Positions 1-7,125 of a stretch of DNA of 16,216 bases are shown here, piece after piece (position 1 is the first letter of the stretch; each line of letters begins with the position of its first letter). The translations under genes and the position numbers were made by a program. Source of the DNA: M55B157 sp040265115 (GTDB taxonomy: Bacteria; Actinomycetota; Actinomycetes; S36-B12); NCBI GenBank assembly GCA_040265115.1, contig JBDQGZ010000029.1, positions 1-16,216 of the forward strand, written 5' to 3'. Under the pieces are notes generated by a model. The model did no database searches. It was not told the DNA's origin and saw nothing but the letters and a program-made list of their open reading frames with translations.

Positions 1-233
1 AGTTCGTACATGGTGAGGCTCAGCCGGTAGGCGCCCGTGTCGGGATCCTGTTCGAGGAGCCGTTCGGCAGCGAGTGTGTTGACGAGTCGGTGTGCGGTGC
101 TCTTACCGATTCCGAGTCGCCGGGACAACTCAGTGACGCCGAGTTCGCGGTTTCCCGAGAACTCCTTCAAGACACGTGCCGCATTGCGGACACTCGACAA
201 GGTCGAACTCTCGCGTGGCTTCGGGGTGCTCAC
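1..233 (-). CDS. IclR-family transcriptional regulator, N-terminal part (cut by left edge)
   Basis: The gene starts with GTG at 233 and runs off the left edge, so only about 77 residues are visible. They form the winged helix-turn-helix typical of IclR regulators: RNAARVLKEF, then ELGVTELSRRLGIGKSTAHR as the recognition helix region, then LVNTLAAERLLEQDP and the wing TGAYRLSLTMYEL. The effector domain lies outside the window. The GTG overlaps the stop codon of the upstream minus-strand gene (GTGA at 230-233), which suggests coupled translation. IclR proteins often control aromatic catabolism (the PobR and PcaR types), and this one is transcribed away from two extradiol dioxygenases. I infer that it controls the divergent cluster, probably through the repeats at 902-970, and also its own operon. 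The family call is firm; the target is inferred. Confidence 0.9.
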   Translation of the reverse strand, partial: MSTPKPRESSTLSSVRNAARVLKEFSGNRELGVTELSRRLGIGKSTAHRLVNTLAAERLLEQDPDTGAYRLSLTMYE

Positions 234-910
234 GAAGTCCCACCTCGAATTGCTTGGAGTGCCTCGCGACGCACGGCATCGAGATCGTCCGCCGGTGCGC
301 TGATGCCCTCACCACCAAGGAGTTCCCGTGCGAGGAGTAGGTGCGCCCGGGGGAGTTGATTGACGTAGGCCGCATGCATTTCTGCAATCAGGGGACCACT
401 TGTGGGGCGGAGGCCGGCCAGGGTCGAATAGTCACGATCAGCGGCCGCATGGGAGTGCGCCAGGCCGGTCCCGGCATGGAGAGCATGGTGCGGGGTCAGA
501 CCGCTGCCCGGCGGCACGGTGAGGTGATAGACCACGGTGCGGATTCCGAGCGTATGGCGCACCTGGTCGGAGGCGGGGCTCTCGGTCTCATCGATCAGTC
601 CGAGGCCGGGAGCGACGACGGGGTCGAAGAAGCGCAGGGTCCAGTCGATGTCATCGATGCGATCGGCTATCCCGATCTCCGGTCCAACCGGTGCTGGCAG
701 GGCATCGGTGGTTCCGATCACGTGAAGATAGCGGGTCCCCACAGCAGCAACTGTCAACGATTGTGCCTGCAGCAGAGGCAATCTTGCCCGATCACCAGGT
801 GGCAGGGGGGCTCCTGCGTCCAGATAGGCGCGGTGCAGCGCACGCACGTAGTCGGCCATCGCCGAGCGCATCTGCTCGGGGCCGTCCAAGGTCCGGGGGC
901 CTTCCGCCAT
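230..910 (-). CDS. Conserved-looking hypothetical protein co-transcribed with the IclR regulator
   Basis: This gene encodes 226 residues from the ATG at 910 (MAEGPRTLDGPEQMRSAMAD). I do not recognise a family. No signal peptide or membrane segment is visible. The N-terminal part looks helical, the middle is acidic (IADRIDDIDWTLRFFDP), and His-rich stretches follow (LTPHHALHAGTGLAHSHAAA), which could bind a metal but match no motif I can name. The frame stays open up to 1003, but residues before 910 look non-coding and cross the control repeats. A TACCGT box (922-917) ends six bases before the ATG at 910, the usual spacing for a leaderless actinobacterial transcript, and there is no Shine-Dalgarno sequence. 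It overlaps the downstream regulator by four bases. It may assist regulation or act on a pathway compound, but its function is unknown. Confidence 0.75.
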   Translation of the reverse strand: MAEGPRTLDGPEQMRSAMADYVRALHRAYLDAGAPLPPGDRARLPLLQAQSLTVAAVGTRYLHVIGTTDALPAPVGPEIGIADRIDDIDWTLRFFDPVVAPGLGLIDETESPASDQVRHTLGIRTVVYHLTVPPGSGLTPHHALHAGTGLAHSHAAADRDYSTLAGLRPTSGPLIAEMHAAYVNQLPRAHLLLARELLGGEGISAPADDLDAVRREALQAIRGGTS

Positions 911-970
911 GCGGGGACGGTAGCAGTGGATGTTCCGCCATGGGGGACGGTGTGCTTCCATGCGGGACAC
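902..970. repeat. Three direct repeats in the divergent control region (candidate operators)
   Basis: Three related units sit between the regulator operon and the dioxygenase cluster. They are TTCCGCCATGCGGGGACGG at 902-920, TTCCGCCATGGGGGACGG at 933-950, and a shorter TTCCATGCGGGAC at 956-968. The first contains an exact short dyad, CCGC-CAT-GCGG (904-914). Unit 1 covers the -10 box and start codon of the minus-strand gene. Unit 3 covers the likely -35 of the plus-strand promoter. This placement is what one expects of a regulator that controls itself and its divergent target. The repeats are seen directly; binding by the IclR protein is inferred. Confidence 0.6.
917..922 (-). promoter_or_regulatory. 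Candidate -10 box of a leaderless transcript for the hypothetical/IclR operon
   Basis: Read on the minus strand, TACCGT (TANNNT type) is followed by CCCCGC and then the ATG at 910. This spacing would place the transcription start at or next to the start codon. No Shine-Dalgarno sequence precedes the ATG, which fits a leaderless message. No convincing -35 was found. The box lies inside direct repeat 1. Confidence 0.5.
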
Positions 971-984
971 TTTCAATCTAACGT
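956..984 (+). promoter_or_regulatory. Candidate promoter of the dioxygenase/aryl-phosphate cluster
   Basis: TTCCAT at 956-961 (weak -35) and TAACGT at 979-984 (-10) are separated by 17 bases. This predicts a start near 990 and a leader of about 40 bases with a Shine-Dalgarno sequence GGAAGGGA (1016-1023). The -35 lies within the third direct repeat, so a bound regulator could block or help polymerase. This comes from pattern matching only. Confidence 0.4.
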
Positions 985-1032
985 CCGGGACCCATCGGAG
1001 CATTGCTGCGAGATTGGAAGGGATGGCAGCCC

Positions 1033-1941
1033 ATGGGACTTCAGCGCCTCGCCCACGTCGATATCACCGTGACCGACCTCGACCTGGCCACGGCCTATTA
1101 CACGGAGGTCATCGGTCTGCTGGAGACCGAGCGCGATGAGGACTCGGTGTACCTGAAGTGCTGGGATGAGCCCAATCACCATTCCCTGCGATTGACCTAC
1201 GGCCCCCGGGTCGGATTCGATCAGATGTCTTTCAAGGTCGAGCGTGAAGACGACCTGGCTGAGTTCGAGAGGAAGGTCTCGCAGTACGGCTTCCCGGTCG
1301 AGCGGGTGAGCAAGGGAGAGAGCATCGGTCAGGGGGAGTCGATCAGGTTCGAGACTCCATCAGGGCAGACGATGGAACTCGTCCACGATCTGGAGATGAT
1401 CGGCCGCGCGACGGCCTCAATCAATCCGAATCCCTTCGTCGAAGGCCTGCGAGGCATCGCGCCGCCGCGCCTTGACCACGTGCTCGTCACCGCGGAGGAA
1501 GTCGGCGACTCAGCGAAGTTCTACGAGGATGTCTTTGGATTCCGCACGACCGAGCAGTTGCTCGATGGTCAGGGGCATCAGTCTGCGGTGTGGATGGAGG
1601 TCTCGCATAGTCCTCATGACCTCGCCATCGTGACGGGCCAGAATGGTGGGCTTCATCATTTCGCCTGGTGGCTCGACGACTGGGATCATGTCCGTCGATC
1701 AGCGGATGTGCTGGCGTATAACGGGATCCAGATCGATGTAGGTCCCACGCGCCACGGCATCACTCGAGGAAACACCATCTACTTCTTCGATCCGCTGGGG
1801 ACACGCAATGAGGTCTTTACCGGGGGTTACCGACCCGATCCCGATTTCCCGACGATCACCTGGACCGAGGATCAGATCGGCCGCGCGGTTTTCTATTACG
1901 AGGGCGAACTCAATCAGCGCTTCATGTCGGTGCACACGTAG
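1033..1941 (+). CDS. Extradiol ring-cleavage dioxygenase, catechol 2,3-dioxygenase (XylE) type, copy 1
   Basis: A 302-residue protein of the vicinal-oxygen-chelate superfamily, close to the length of XylE (307). Known members open catechols next to the two hydroxyls using Fe(II) and O2. It has two VOC modules, about 1-125 and 145-290. The catalytic set known from XylE can be placed: metal ligands H149 (RLDHV), H209 (GLHHF) and E260 (TRNEVF), with active-site residues H195 (PHDLA), H241 (PTRHGIT) and Y250 (IYFFDP). The start at 1033 is chosen because GGAAGGGA lies nine bases upstream and the family pattern begins at once; the earlier in-frame ATG at 1003 adds unrelated residues. It is first in the cluster, with the next gene 15 bases away. 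The ring-cleavage function is well supported. The exact catechol, plain or substituted, cannot be read from the sequence. Confidence 0.95.
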   Translation: MGLQRLAHVDITVTDLDLATAYYTEVIGLLETERDEDSVYLKCWDEPNHHSLRLTYGPRVGFDQMSFKVEREDDLAEFERKVSQYGFPVERVSKGESIGQGESIRFETPSGQTMELVHDLEMIGRATASINPNPFVEGLRGIAPPRLDHVLVTAEEVGDSAKFYEDVFGFRTTEQLLDGQGHQSAVWMEVSHSPHDLAIVTGQNGGLHHFAWWLDDWDHVRRSADVLAYNGIQIDVGPTRHGITRGNTIYFFDPLGTRNEVFTGGYRPDPDFPTITWTEDQIGRAVFYYEGELNQRFMSVHT

Positions 1942-1956
1942 GAGCGGGAGCTGATC

Positions 1957-2868
1957 ATGGGAATCCTCAGACTGTCCCACGTCGAGATCCGGGTGCCGGA
2001 TCTCGAACTCGCGACTGCCTACTACACCGAGGTTGTCGGGATGTACGAAACTGCACGGGAGTCCGAGCGGGTCTTCTTGAAGTGCTGGGACGAACATCAG
2101 CACCATTCGGTGATCCTCACCTACGAGCCCACGTACGGGCTGAACCACTTCGGCTGGAAGGTGCAGTTCCTCGAGGACCTGGACTACTACGCCCGGCGCC
2201 TGAAGGACGCGGGGGTCGAGGTTGAGTGGTTCGCCAAGGGTGAGATCGGTCCGGGGCATGGTGAGGCTATCCGTTTCCTCATGCCCAGCGGGCATGTCAT
2301 GGAGCTGGTCCACGGCATGGAACAGGTGGGCAATCTCCTGCCGCTGACTAACCCCCCGCCCAAGCCGCTCAACCTCGTCGGAGTCGCGCCCCCGCGCCTC
2401 GACCACATCTTCTTGACCTGTGAGGACGTCGGTGAGAACACCCGCTTCCTGCAGGAGGTGCTGGAGTTCCACCTCACCGAGCAGGTCCTCGGTGATGACG
2501 GGTTCCAGGTGGCCACCTGGTTGGAGCACTCGCACAGCTCTCACGACATAGCACTGGTGACCGGACAGGACCGAGGACTGCACCATTTCGCCTACTGGGT
2601 CGATGATTGGAATGCCATCCGCGACGCCGCGGATGTGCTGGCGTATCACGGTGTCAACATCGAGACAAACCCCACTCGGCACGGAGCTACACGCGGGCAC
2701 TGCCTGTATTTCTTCGACCCCGCAGGCAACCGGAACGAGGTGTTCACCGGCGGGTACGTCGTCGATCCGGAGGAACCACCGGTGACCTGGACCGAGGCGG
2801 AGATGGGGCGCGCCATCTTCTATTACGACGGGGTCGTCAACCAGCGATTCCTCACGGTGCACAGCTGA
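1957..2868 (+). CDS. Extradiol ring-cleavage dioxygenase, catechol 2,3-dioxygenase (XylE) type, copy 2
   Basis: A 303-residue paralogue of the preceding gene, a little over half identical by eye along its whole length. The XylE-type active site is again complete: Fe ligands H150, H210 and E261, with H196, H242 and Y251 near the substrate. The ATG follows GGAG and GGGAG purine runs. The two copies differ most at residues 55-140 and 155-190, including parts that shape the substrate channel. They may therefore take different catechols or act one after the other on different intermediates; neither copy looks decayed. Identical stretches such as PPRLDH, ADVLAY and RNEVFTGGY show a tandem duplication, but the divergence says it is not recent. 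The next gene starts 39 bases on, with AGGAAGGAG before it. Confidence 0.95.
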   Translation: MGILRLSHVEIRVPDLELATAYYTEVVGMYETARESERVFLKCWDEHQHHSVILTYEPTYGLNHFGWKVQFLEDLDYYARRLKDAGVEVEWFAKGEIGPGHGEAIRFLMPSGHVMELVHGMEQVGNLLPLTNPPPKPLNLVGVAPPRLDHIFLTCEDVGENTRFLQEVLEFHLTEQVLGDDGFQVATWLEHSHSSHDIALVTGQDRGLHHFAYWVDDWNAIRDAADVLAYHGVNIETNPTRHGATRGHCLYFFDPAGNRNEVFTGGYVVDPEEPPVTWTEAEMGRAIFYYDGVVNQRFLTVHS

Positions 2869-2907
2869 TCACATCAGTGGCCTGACAGTAGGAAGGAGTC
2901 GGTTGAG

Positions 2908-4035
2908 ATGACTGACGCACAGATCCACCCCGGTGAGGTGGAGCAGCGCGTGTCGCTGCCACGCACTGAGCGAACGGATCCACCGGCCTACCTACAGCGA
3001 TATTTCGACCGGGAATCCCGTGGCGGAATGCGTCATCACGGGCCTGAGGAACCGGGAACGACGACCGATGAAACCCCGCTCTATCTGCGTCGATTTCGGG
3101 ATCGGCGCAGTGGCGCCAACGACCTCGAGGCCCCAGTCCCGGAATGGGAGGGCCAGGACCTCGGGGTGACCCGAGCCTATTCCCAGATCACCAAGACGAA
3201 GGAGATCGTGCCCGGGTCGGCCGAAGAAGCCGGCCCACGGGTGATGACCCAGGTGCACATCATTCGCCACGGAGAGACCCAGGGATATTCCACCGAGAGT
3301 GGCCTTACCCCGCTGGGTAGTTGGCAGGTGCACCGCCGAGGCTTCGACATCTCGAAGTCGATCAAGGACGGTGAGCGCGTCCACATCGTGTGCGCCGACA
3401 CCAACCGGGCACGGCAGACCTCCGAGGGCATCAAGAAGGGTCTGCTCGACGGTCTCACGATGTGGAATAGGTCCGCTGAGATCACCGGTGTCACCGCGAT
3501 GCCGGAGTTCCGCAACTTCCAGGTGTGGACCCCCGAGGGCCTGCGTGATGTCACGGGTGCCTTCCGGTTGTACAAGCGCGAGATGGAGAAGTACGAGCGC
3601 TTCGCCATGGGGGATCGACCCACCTGGCTGGTGGAGATCGATCGGTTCTGGCGGACGCAACAGGGGGGCGCGGATCCGATCACCATGTGGACGCAGATCC
3701 CCATGCTGAACTTCGAGCCGCCATCAGCGACAGTGCGTCGTTTTTGGGCTGGTATCCAGCGCGTCCAGGAAGAGCATCCGGGGGATCGCATCATCGTCGG
3801 TACCCATTCGGGTCCGATCCGCGTCTTTGCAATCAGCGCCTTCGGTTACGACCCCGGTGAGCCCTACAACACCGAAGAGGTCATCGTCCGACTCGTCGAA
3901 GGCAATTCGGCGTTCATCGCTTACCGCAATCGAGTGCAGGAGGTGCAGGTCCCCGATCTTGACGACCTGCCCGACTGGTGGGAGGGCCTCAGTGGCCGCG
4001 CGCTACCGATGAGCCTGAGAGAGGAGACCCTATGA
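2908..4035 (+). CDS. Histidine phosphatase (phosphoglycerate mutase superfamily) with a duplicated N-terminal motif
   Basis: A 375-residue protein. Residues 113-345 form a branch-1 histidine phosphatase domain: the phospho-acceptor is H121 in IIRHGET (118-124), RARQT (167-171) gives a phosphate-binding arginine, E200 is a candidate acid, and H300 lies in GTHSGPIR. Family members remove phosphate from small molecules through a phosphohistidine. The first 110 residues are not part of that fold. They are charged and probably flexible, and hold two copies of a short motif, PPAYLQRYFDRES (25-37) and TPLYLRRFRDRRS (56-68). I infer that the enzyme cleaves an aryl phosphate made by the next two gene products, the step given to CreD in 4-cresol catabolism, and that the repeats may dock it to them. 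The stop overlaps the next start (ATGA at 4032-4035). The phosphatase call is strong; the substrate is inferred. Confidence 0.9.
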   Translation: MTDAQIHPGEVEQRVSLPRTERTDPPAYLQRYFDRESRGGMRHHGPEEPGTTTDETPLYLRRFRDRRSGANDLEAPVPEWEGQDLGVTRAYSQITKTKEIVPGSAEEAGPRVMTQVHIIRHGETQGYSTESGLTPLGSWQVHRRGFDISKSIKDGERVHIVCADTNRARQTSEGIKKGLLDGLTMWNRSAEITGVTAMPEFRNFQVWTPEGLRDVTGAFRLYKREMEKYERFAMGDRPTWLVEIDRFWRTQQGGADPITMWTQIPMLNFEPPSATVRRFWAGIQRVQEEHPGDRIIVGTHSGPIRVFAISAFGYDPGEPYNTEEVIVRLVEGNSAFIAYRNRVQEVQVPDLDDLPDWWEGLSGRALPMSLREETL

Positions 4036-5123
4036 CGTCGCCGATCAATCCCGTGATGTGGTTCGAGGGCTACTGGGACGGGATGAAGGCCGAGGTCGGA
4101 GGGAAGGGCGCGAGTCTCGGTGAGATGACCGGGGCAGGGCTGCCGGTCCCACCCGGGTTCGTGCTGACCGCCGGCGCTTACCGCGCCTGCCATGACGCGC
4201 ACGACCTCGATGCGATCTTGGCCTGCCATCTGGGTGGACTCGATGTCGAGGACACACAGATGTTGGCGAGTCGCTGTGAGGCGATCCGCAAGGAGATCGT
4301 CGCGATGCCCCTGCTTCCGGAAATCGAGGATGCGCTGTGTCGCGCCTATGCCGAGTTGTGCAAGGCATCTGCGTCACCCGATATCCCCGTCGCGGTGCGT
4401 TCGTCGGCGACCTCGTAGGATTCCCCGGACGCGTCCTTCGCCGGTGAGCACGACACGTACCTGTGGGTGCGTGGCGCGGAGGATGTCGTGGATGCGGTCC
4501 GTCGCTGCTGGGCGAGCCTGTTCACCGATCGTGCGACGGCGTACCGCGTCGACATGGGCTACGACCATCGCAGCGTCGAGATGAGCGTCGTCATCCAGAA
4601 GATGGTGCGCCCGATCGCTGCTGGGGTTGCGTTCACCCTTAACCCCAGCGATGGCGATCGGTCTCAGATCTGCATCGACTCCGCGTGGGGATTTGGTGAA
4701 GGTGTGGTGTCCGGCGAGATCACTCCGGACAACTTCCTCATCGACAAGGTTCTCTTCGAAATCAGTAAGCGCAATATCTCCAATAAGGCACACGAGTTCG
4801 TATTGAACGGGCAAGATCGAGTCGAGAAGATCGAGACCGATCCGGAGCGTGCGATGGCGCCTAGCCTCACCGATGACCAGATCAAGGCCATCGCGCGCCT
4901 GGCAAAGACCGCTGAGAAGCACTACGGCTGCCCGCAGGATATTGAGTGGGCACTCGACGCGGACACACCCGACGGTGACGCTGTCGTCCTGCTCCAATCA
5001 CGTCCCGAAACGGTGTGGAGCAAGAAGGCCCAATCATCGTCCGGATCATCGGCGCCGTCGGGGGACTTCATGAGCAGCATCGTCTCCACCCTGATGAACC
5101 CACTGCACGCGCGCAAGGACTAG
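4032..5123 (+). pseudogene. Aryl-phosphate (phenylphosphate) synthase-like ATP-binding subunit, interrupted by in-frame TAG
   Basis: The frame spans 364 codons and matches the N-terminal nucleotide-binding domain of PEP synthase and pyruvate phosphate dikinase: GGKGASLGEM (23-32), VPPGFVLT, IPVAVRSSATS (118-128), DASFAGEHDTYL (133-144), AAGVAFTLNP, SAWGFGEGVVSGEITPDN and VVLLQSRPE near the end. As a separate protein of about 40 kDa it resembles PpsB of phenylphosphate synthase and CreH. Codon 129 (4416-4418) is TAG. In relatives the motif reads SSAT-A/S-E-D, so one base change from GAG explains it. The frame beyond is undamaged, so the break is very recent, a sequence error, or read through. 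Translation stopping there would give a 128-residue fragment without a full ATP-grasp. The start is set by the ATGA overlap and GAGAGGAG upstream. A Ser-rich linker and short tail end the protein, which terminates at its own TAG. Confidence 0.85.
4416..4418 (+). other. In-frame amber codon at the conserved ATP-grasp Glu position
   Basis: TAG at codon 129 splits the ATP-binding subunit. The bases around it (TCG TAG GAT TCC) restore SATSEDSPDASFAGE if TAG is replaced by GAG. TAG serves as a normal stop at 1939-1941 and 5121-5123, so general recoding of TAG in this genome is unlikely. No in-frame start with a clear Shine-Dalgarno sequence follows closely. Confidence 0.9.
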
Positions 5124-5168
5124 CACCACCCCGCCCTCGGGACCCACCATCAAGAGAGGAACACCCGC

Positions 5169-6980
5169 ATGGCCGATCGTTTCCCCAGCCCCTTCGACAT
5201 CCCGACGCCTGAAGGGGCCGAAGGTTGGCAGGATATGTATCTGTACTCCTCGACCTTCTCTGAAGCGAGACGTGACTTCGAGGACTCGATGTTCTGGTTC
5301 CAGGACGGCGTGCACTGGCCCAACGTGCTGACCCCCTGGGATGCGACGTTCTATGAGTTTGCGATCTCTTCCCTATCCCAGTACAACACTCGCCACCTGC
5401 AGGTGCCCCCAGCGAACGGGATCGCGTATCGCATCCTGAATGGCTACGGATACCTGTCCCCGGTCCCCGCGGATCCGGCCACCATCGAGGAGCGGGTTGC
5501 GAACTTCACCGACCGCGCCGGTCACTACTTCATGAATTGGAACGACCTCTACGACAACTGGATGGTCAAGATCCGCGAACTCGTGGGCGAACTGGAGGCC
5601 CTTGAGTTCGAACCTTTGCCGGATGTCGAAGATGCCGATGCGGTCGTGAAGTCGGGTTCCGGTCTGGGTTCCGGATACGTCCTCCAGGACAACTACCTGC
5701 GGCTGGTCAGCCTGGGGTTGAAGTTGTGGAACTACCACTTCGAGTTCCTCAACCTCGGCTACGCCGCCTATCTCGACTTCTTCATGTTCTGCAAGACCGT
5801 CTTCCCGAGCATTCCCGATCAGGCCATCGCGAAGATGGTGGCGGGCGTCGACGTTGACCTGTTCCGGCCCGATGACGAGTTGAAGCGCCTGGCCCGCAAG
5901 GCCGTCGATTCCGGTGTCGCCGATGCGTTCTCGGCCGGCGATGTGGAATCGACCTGCCAGATCCTCAAGGGCACCGGTGAGGGACAGGCCTGGATCGCCT
6001 CATTCGAGGAGTCCGCCGAGCCGTGGTTCAACTTCTCCACCGGGTCGGGTTTCTATCATCACGACAAGATCTGGATCGAAAACGTCGAGGTTCCCTTCGA
6101 GTTCATTCGCAACTACATCGACAAGGTTCGCTCTGGGGAGGATCTCAACCGCCCGATCGAAGCGATTCGTGCTGAGCGTGATCGGGTGGTCTCGGAATAC
6201 ACCGAACTGCTGTCAAGCGCAGAGGATCGGGAGCAGTTCGAAGGAAAGCTCGGACTGGCGCGGACAGTCTTCCCCTATGTGGAGAACCACAACTTCTATG
6301 TCGAGCACTGGAGCCACTCGGTGATCTGGCGAAAGATGCGTCAGCTGGGGGCCACCTTCGTGAAGGAAGGCTTCTGGTCTGAGGCCGACGACATCTTCTA
6401 CCTCAAGCGCACCGAGGTCGAAGAGGCCCTGTGGGATTACTACAACTCCTGGGCGACTCCGGAGCCGCCGGCGGGCCCGGCGTACTGGCCGCCCAAGATC
6501 GCCGAGCGCAAGCGGATTTGCGAGGCCCTCGCGAAGTGGAAGCCCACTCCGGCGCTGGGCGAACCGCCGGAGGTCATCACTGAGCCGTTCACCGTCATGC
6601 TGTGGGGCATCACCTCCGACAGCGTCAGTGCCTGGTTGGGTGGAGGCGACGCCGTCGAGGGTGAATTGCGCGGGATGGCCGCTTCACCCGGTCTCGTCGA
6701 AGGCCCGGCCCGGGTCATCTTCAGCCCGGATCAGATCAACGAGCTGCAGGAGGGCGAGCTCCTAGTTGCCCCTCTCTCCGCACCGAGTTGGGCACCGATC
6801 TTGGGGAAGATCCAGGCGACGGTGACCGATACCGGCGGCATGATGAGCCACGCTGCCATCGTCTGCCGCGAATACGGCCTCCCAGCCGTCACCGGCACCG
6901 GCTTCGCGACGGACAAGATCCAGACCGGTCAGCGCATTCGCGTCGACGGGTCGCAGGGGATCGTCACGGTCCTGGACTGA
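5169..6980 (+). CDS. Aryl-phosphate (phenylphosphate) synthase-like catalytic subunit with phosphohistidine domain
   Basis: A 603-residue protein of about 68 kDa. Residues 499-603 form the swivelling phosphohistidine domain of the PEP-utilising family: GMAASPGLVEGPARVI, then TVTDTGGMMSHAAIVCREYG with the phospho-acceptor H561, then IRVDGSQGIVTV. Residues 1-490 are rich in Trp, Tyr and Phe and resemble the aromatic-substrate part of PpsA and CreI rather than the PEP barrel of true PEP synthase. In Thauera aromatica, ATP is split by the PpsB-like partner, phosphate moves to a His of PpsA at about the same position, and then to phenol. The matching size, domain order and neighbouring ATP-binding gene support an aryl-phosphate synthase. 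The third, CBS-domain subunit of the Thauera enzyme is absent here, as in CreHI. AGAGAGGA (5153-5160) lies eight bases before the ATG. The phenolic substrate is unknown. Confidence 0.88.
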   Translation: MADRFPSPFDIPTPEGAEGWQDMYLYSSTFSEARRDFEDSMFWFQDGVHWPNVLTPWDATFYEFAISSLSQYNTRHLQVPPANGIAYRILNGYGYLSPVPADPATIEERVANFTDRAGHYFMNWNDLYDNWMVKIRELVGELEALEFEPLPDVEDADAVVKSGSGLGSGYVLQDNYLRLVSLGLKLWNYHFEFLNLGYAAYLDFFMFCKTVFPSIPDQAIAKMVAGVDVDLFRPDDELKRLARKAVDSGVADAFSAGDVESTCQILKGTGEGQAWIASFEESAEPWFNFSTGSGFYHHDKIWIENVEVPFEFIRNYIDKVRSGEDLNRPIEAIRAERDRVVSEYTELLSSAEDREQFEGKLGLARTVFPYVENHNFYVEHWSHSVIWRKMRQLGATFVKEGFWSEADDIFYLKRTEVEEALWDYYNSWATPEPPAGPAYWPPKIAERKRICEALAKWKPTPALGEPPEVITEPFTVMLWGITSDSVSAWLGGGDAVEGELRGMAASPGLVEGPARVIFSPDQINELQEGELLVAPLSAPSWAPILGKIQATVTDTGGMMSHAAIVCREYGLPAVTGTGFATDKIQTGQRIRVDGSQGIVTVLD

Positions 6981-6988
6981 CCATCCGA

Positions 6989-7065
6989 CCCCGGGGACGA
7001 AAGTCCCGAATTCGTCGGGGGTTCCTGCGGGCGGGACGCAAGACTTGTTGCCCGCAGGAACCTCC
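6989..7065 (+). terminator. Strong stem-loop with overlapping alternative hairpin between kinase genes and Rieske gene
   Basis: GGTTCCTGCGGGC (7020-7032) pairs perfectly with GCCCGCAGGAACC (7050-7062) around a 17-base loop. The stem extends through one G-U to 7017/7065. A second hairpin lies just upstream: GGGAC-GAAA-GTCCC (6994-7007) enclosed by CCCCG (6989-6993) and CGGGG (7016-7020). The two structures share 7017-7020 and compete there. No U tract follows, which is common for actinobacterial terminators. The element may end transcription after the kinase subunits or act as an attenuating leader for the next gene. Confidence 0.6.
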
Positions 7066-7074
7066 TTCATCCTC

Positions 7075-7080
7075 TAAAAT
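7075..7080 (+). promoter_or_regulatory. Candidate -10 box for the Rieske/zinc-ribbon/HAD transcript
   Basis: TAAAAT is the most AT-rich hexamer in the 145-base gap and fits TANNNT. It lies about 45 bases before the ATG at 7126, which would give a leader near 38 bases holding AAAGGA. The region 17 bases upstream (7052-7057) is not a good -35 and falls in the right arm of the hairpin. Weak evidence. Confidence 0.3.
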
Positions 7081-7125
7081 AAGGGCTTCTCGCCTCGAGT
7101 ACGGCATTCGGAAAGGACACCGCAG

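Noticed and set aside
341..1072. 243-codon open frame on the plus strand over the hypothetical gene
   Set aside because: It crosses the control repeats and the dioxygenase start, has no ribosome site, and its residues look like reverse reading of the minus-strand gene.
1702..2646. Identical 18-base stretch in both dioxygenase genes (1702-1719 and 2629-2646) as a recombination site
   Set aside because: It encodes the conserved ADVLAY segment in both copies; shared descent and codon bias explain it.
1699..2862. Long open frame (387 codons) on the minus strand across the dioxygenases
   Set aside because: It is antisense to two genes with complete XylE active sites; such mirror frames are common in GC-rich DNA, and its translation resembles no family.
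2992..3660. 222-codon minus-strand frame over the phosphatase
   Set aside because: It is antisense to a clear RHGET phosphatase and has no motif or ribosome site of its own.
4416..4418. TAG read as pyrrolysine or a recoded sense codon
   Set aside because: Actinomycetes are not known to use pyrrolysine, TAG ends two other genes here, and the conserved residue at the site is Glu, one base away.
4467..5123. Separate gene starting at the internal ATG after the amber codon
   Set aside because: The start lies inside the conserved ATP-grasp fold, lacks a ribosome site, and the frame is continuous with the upstream part.
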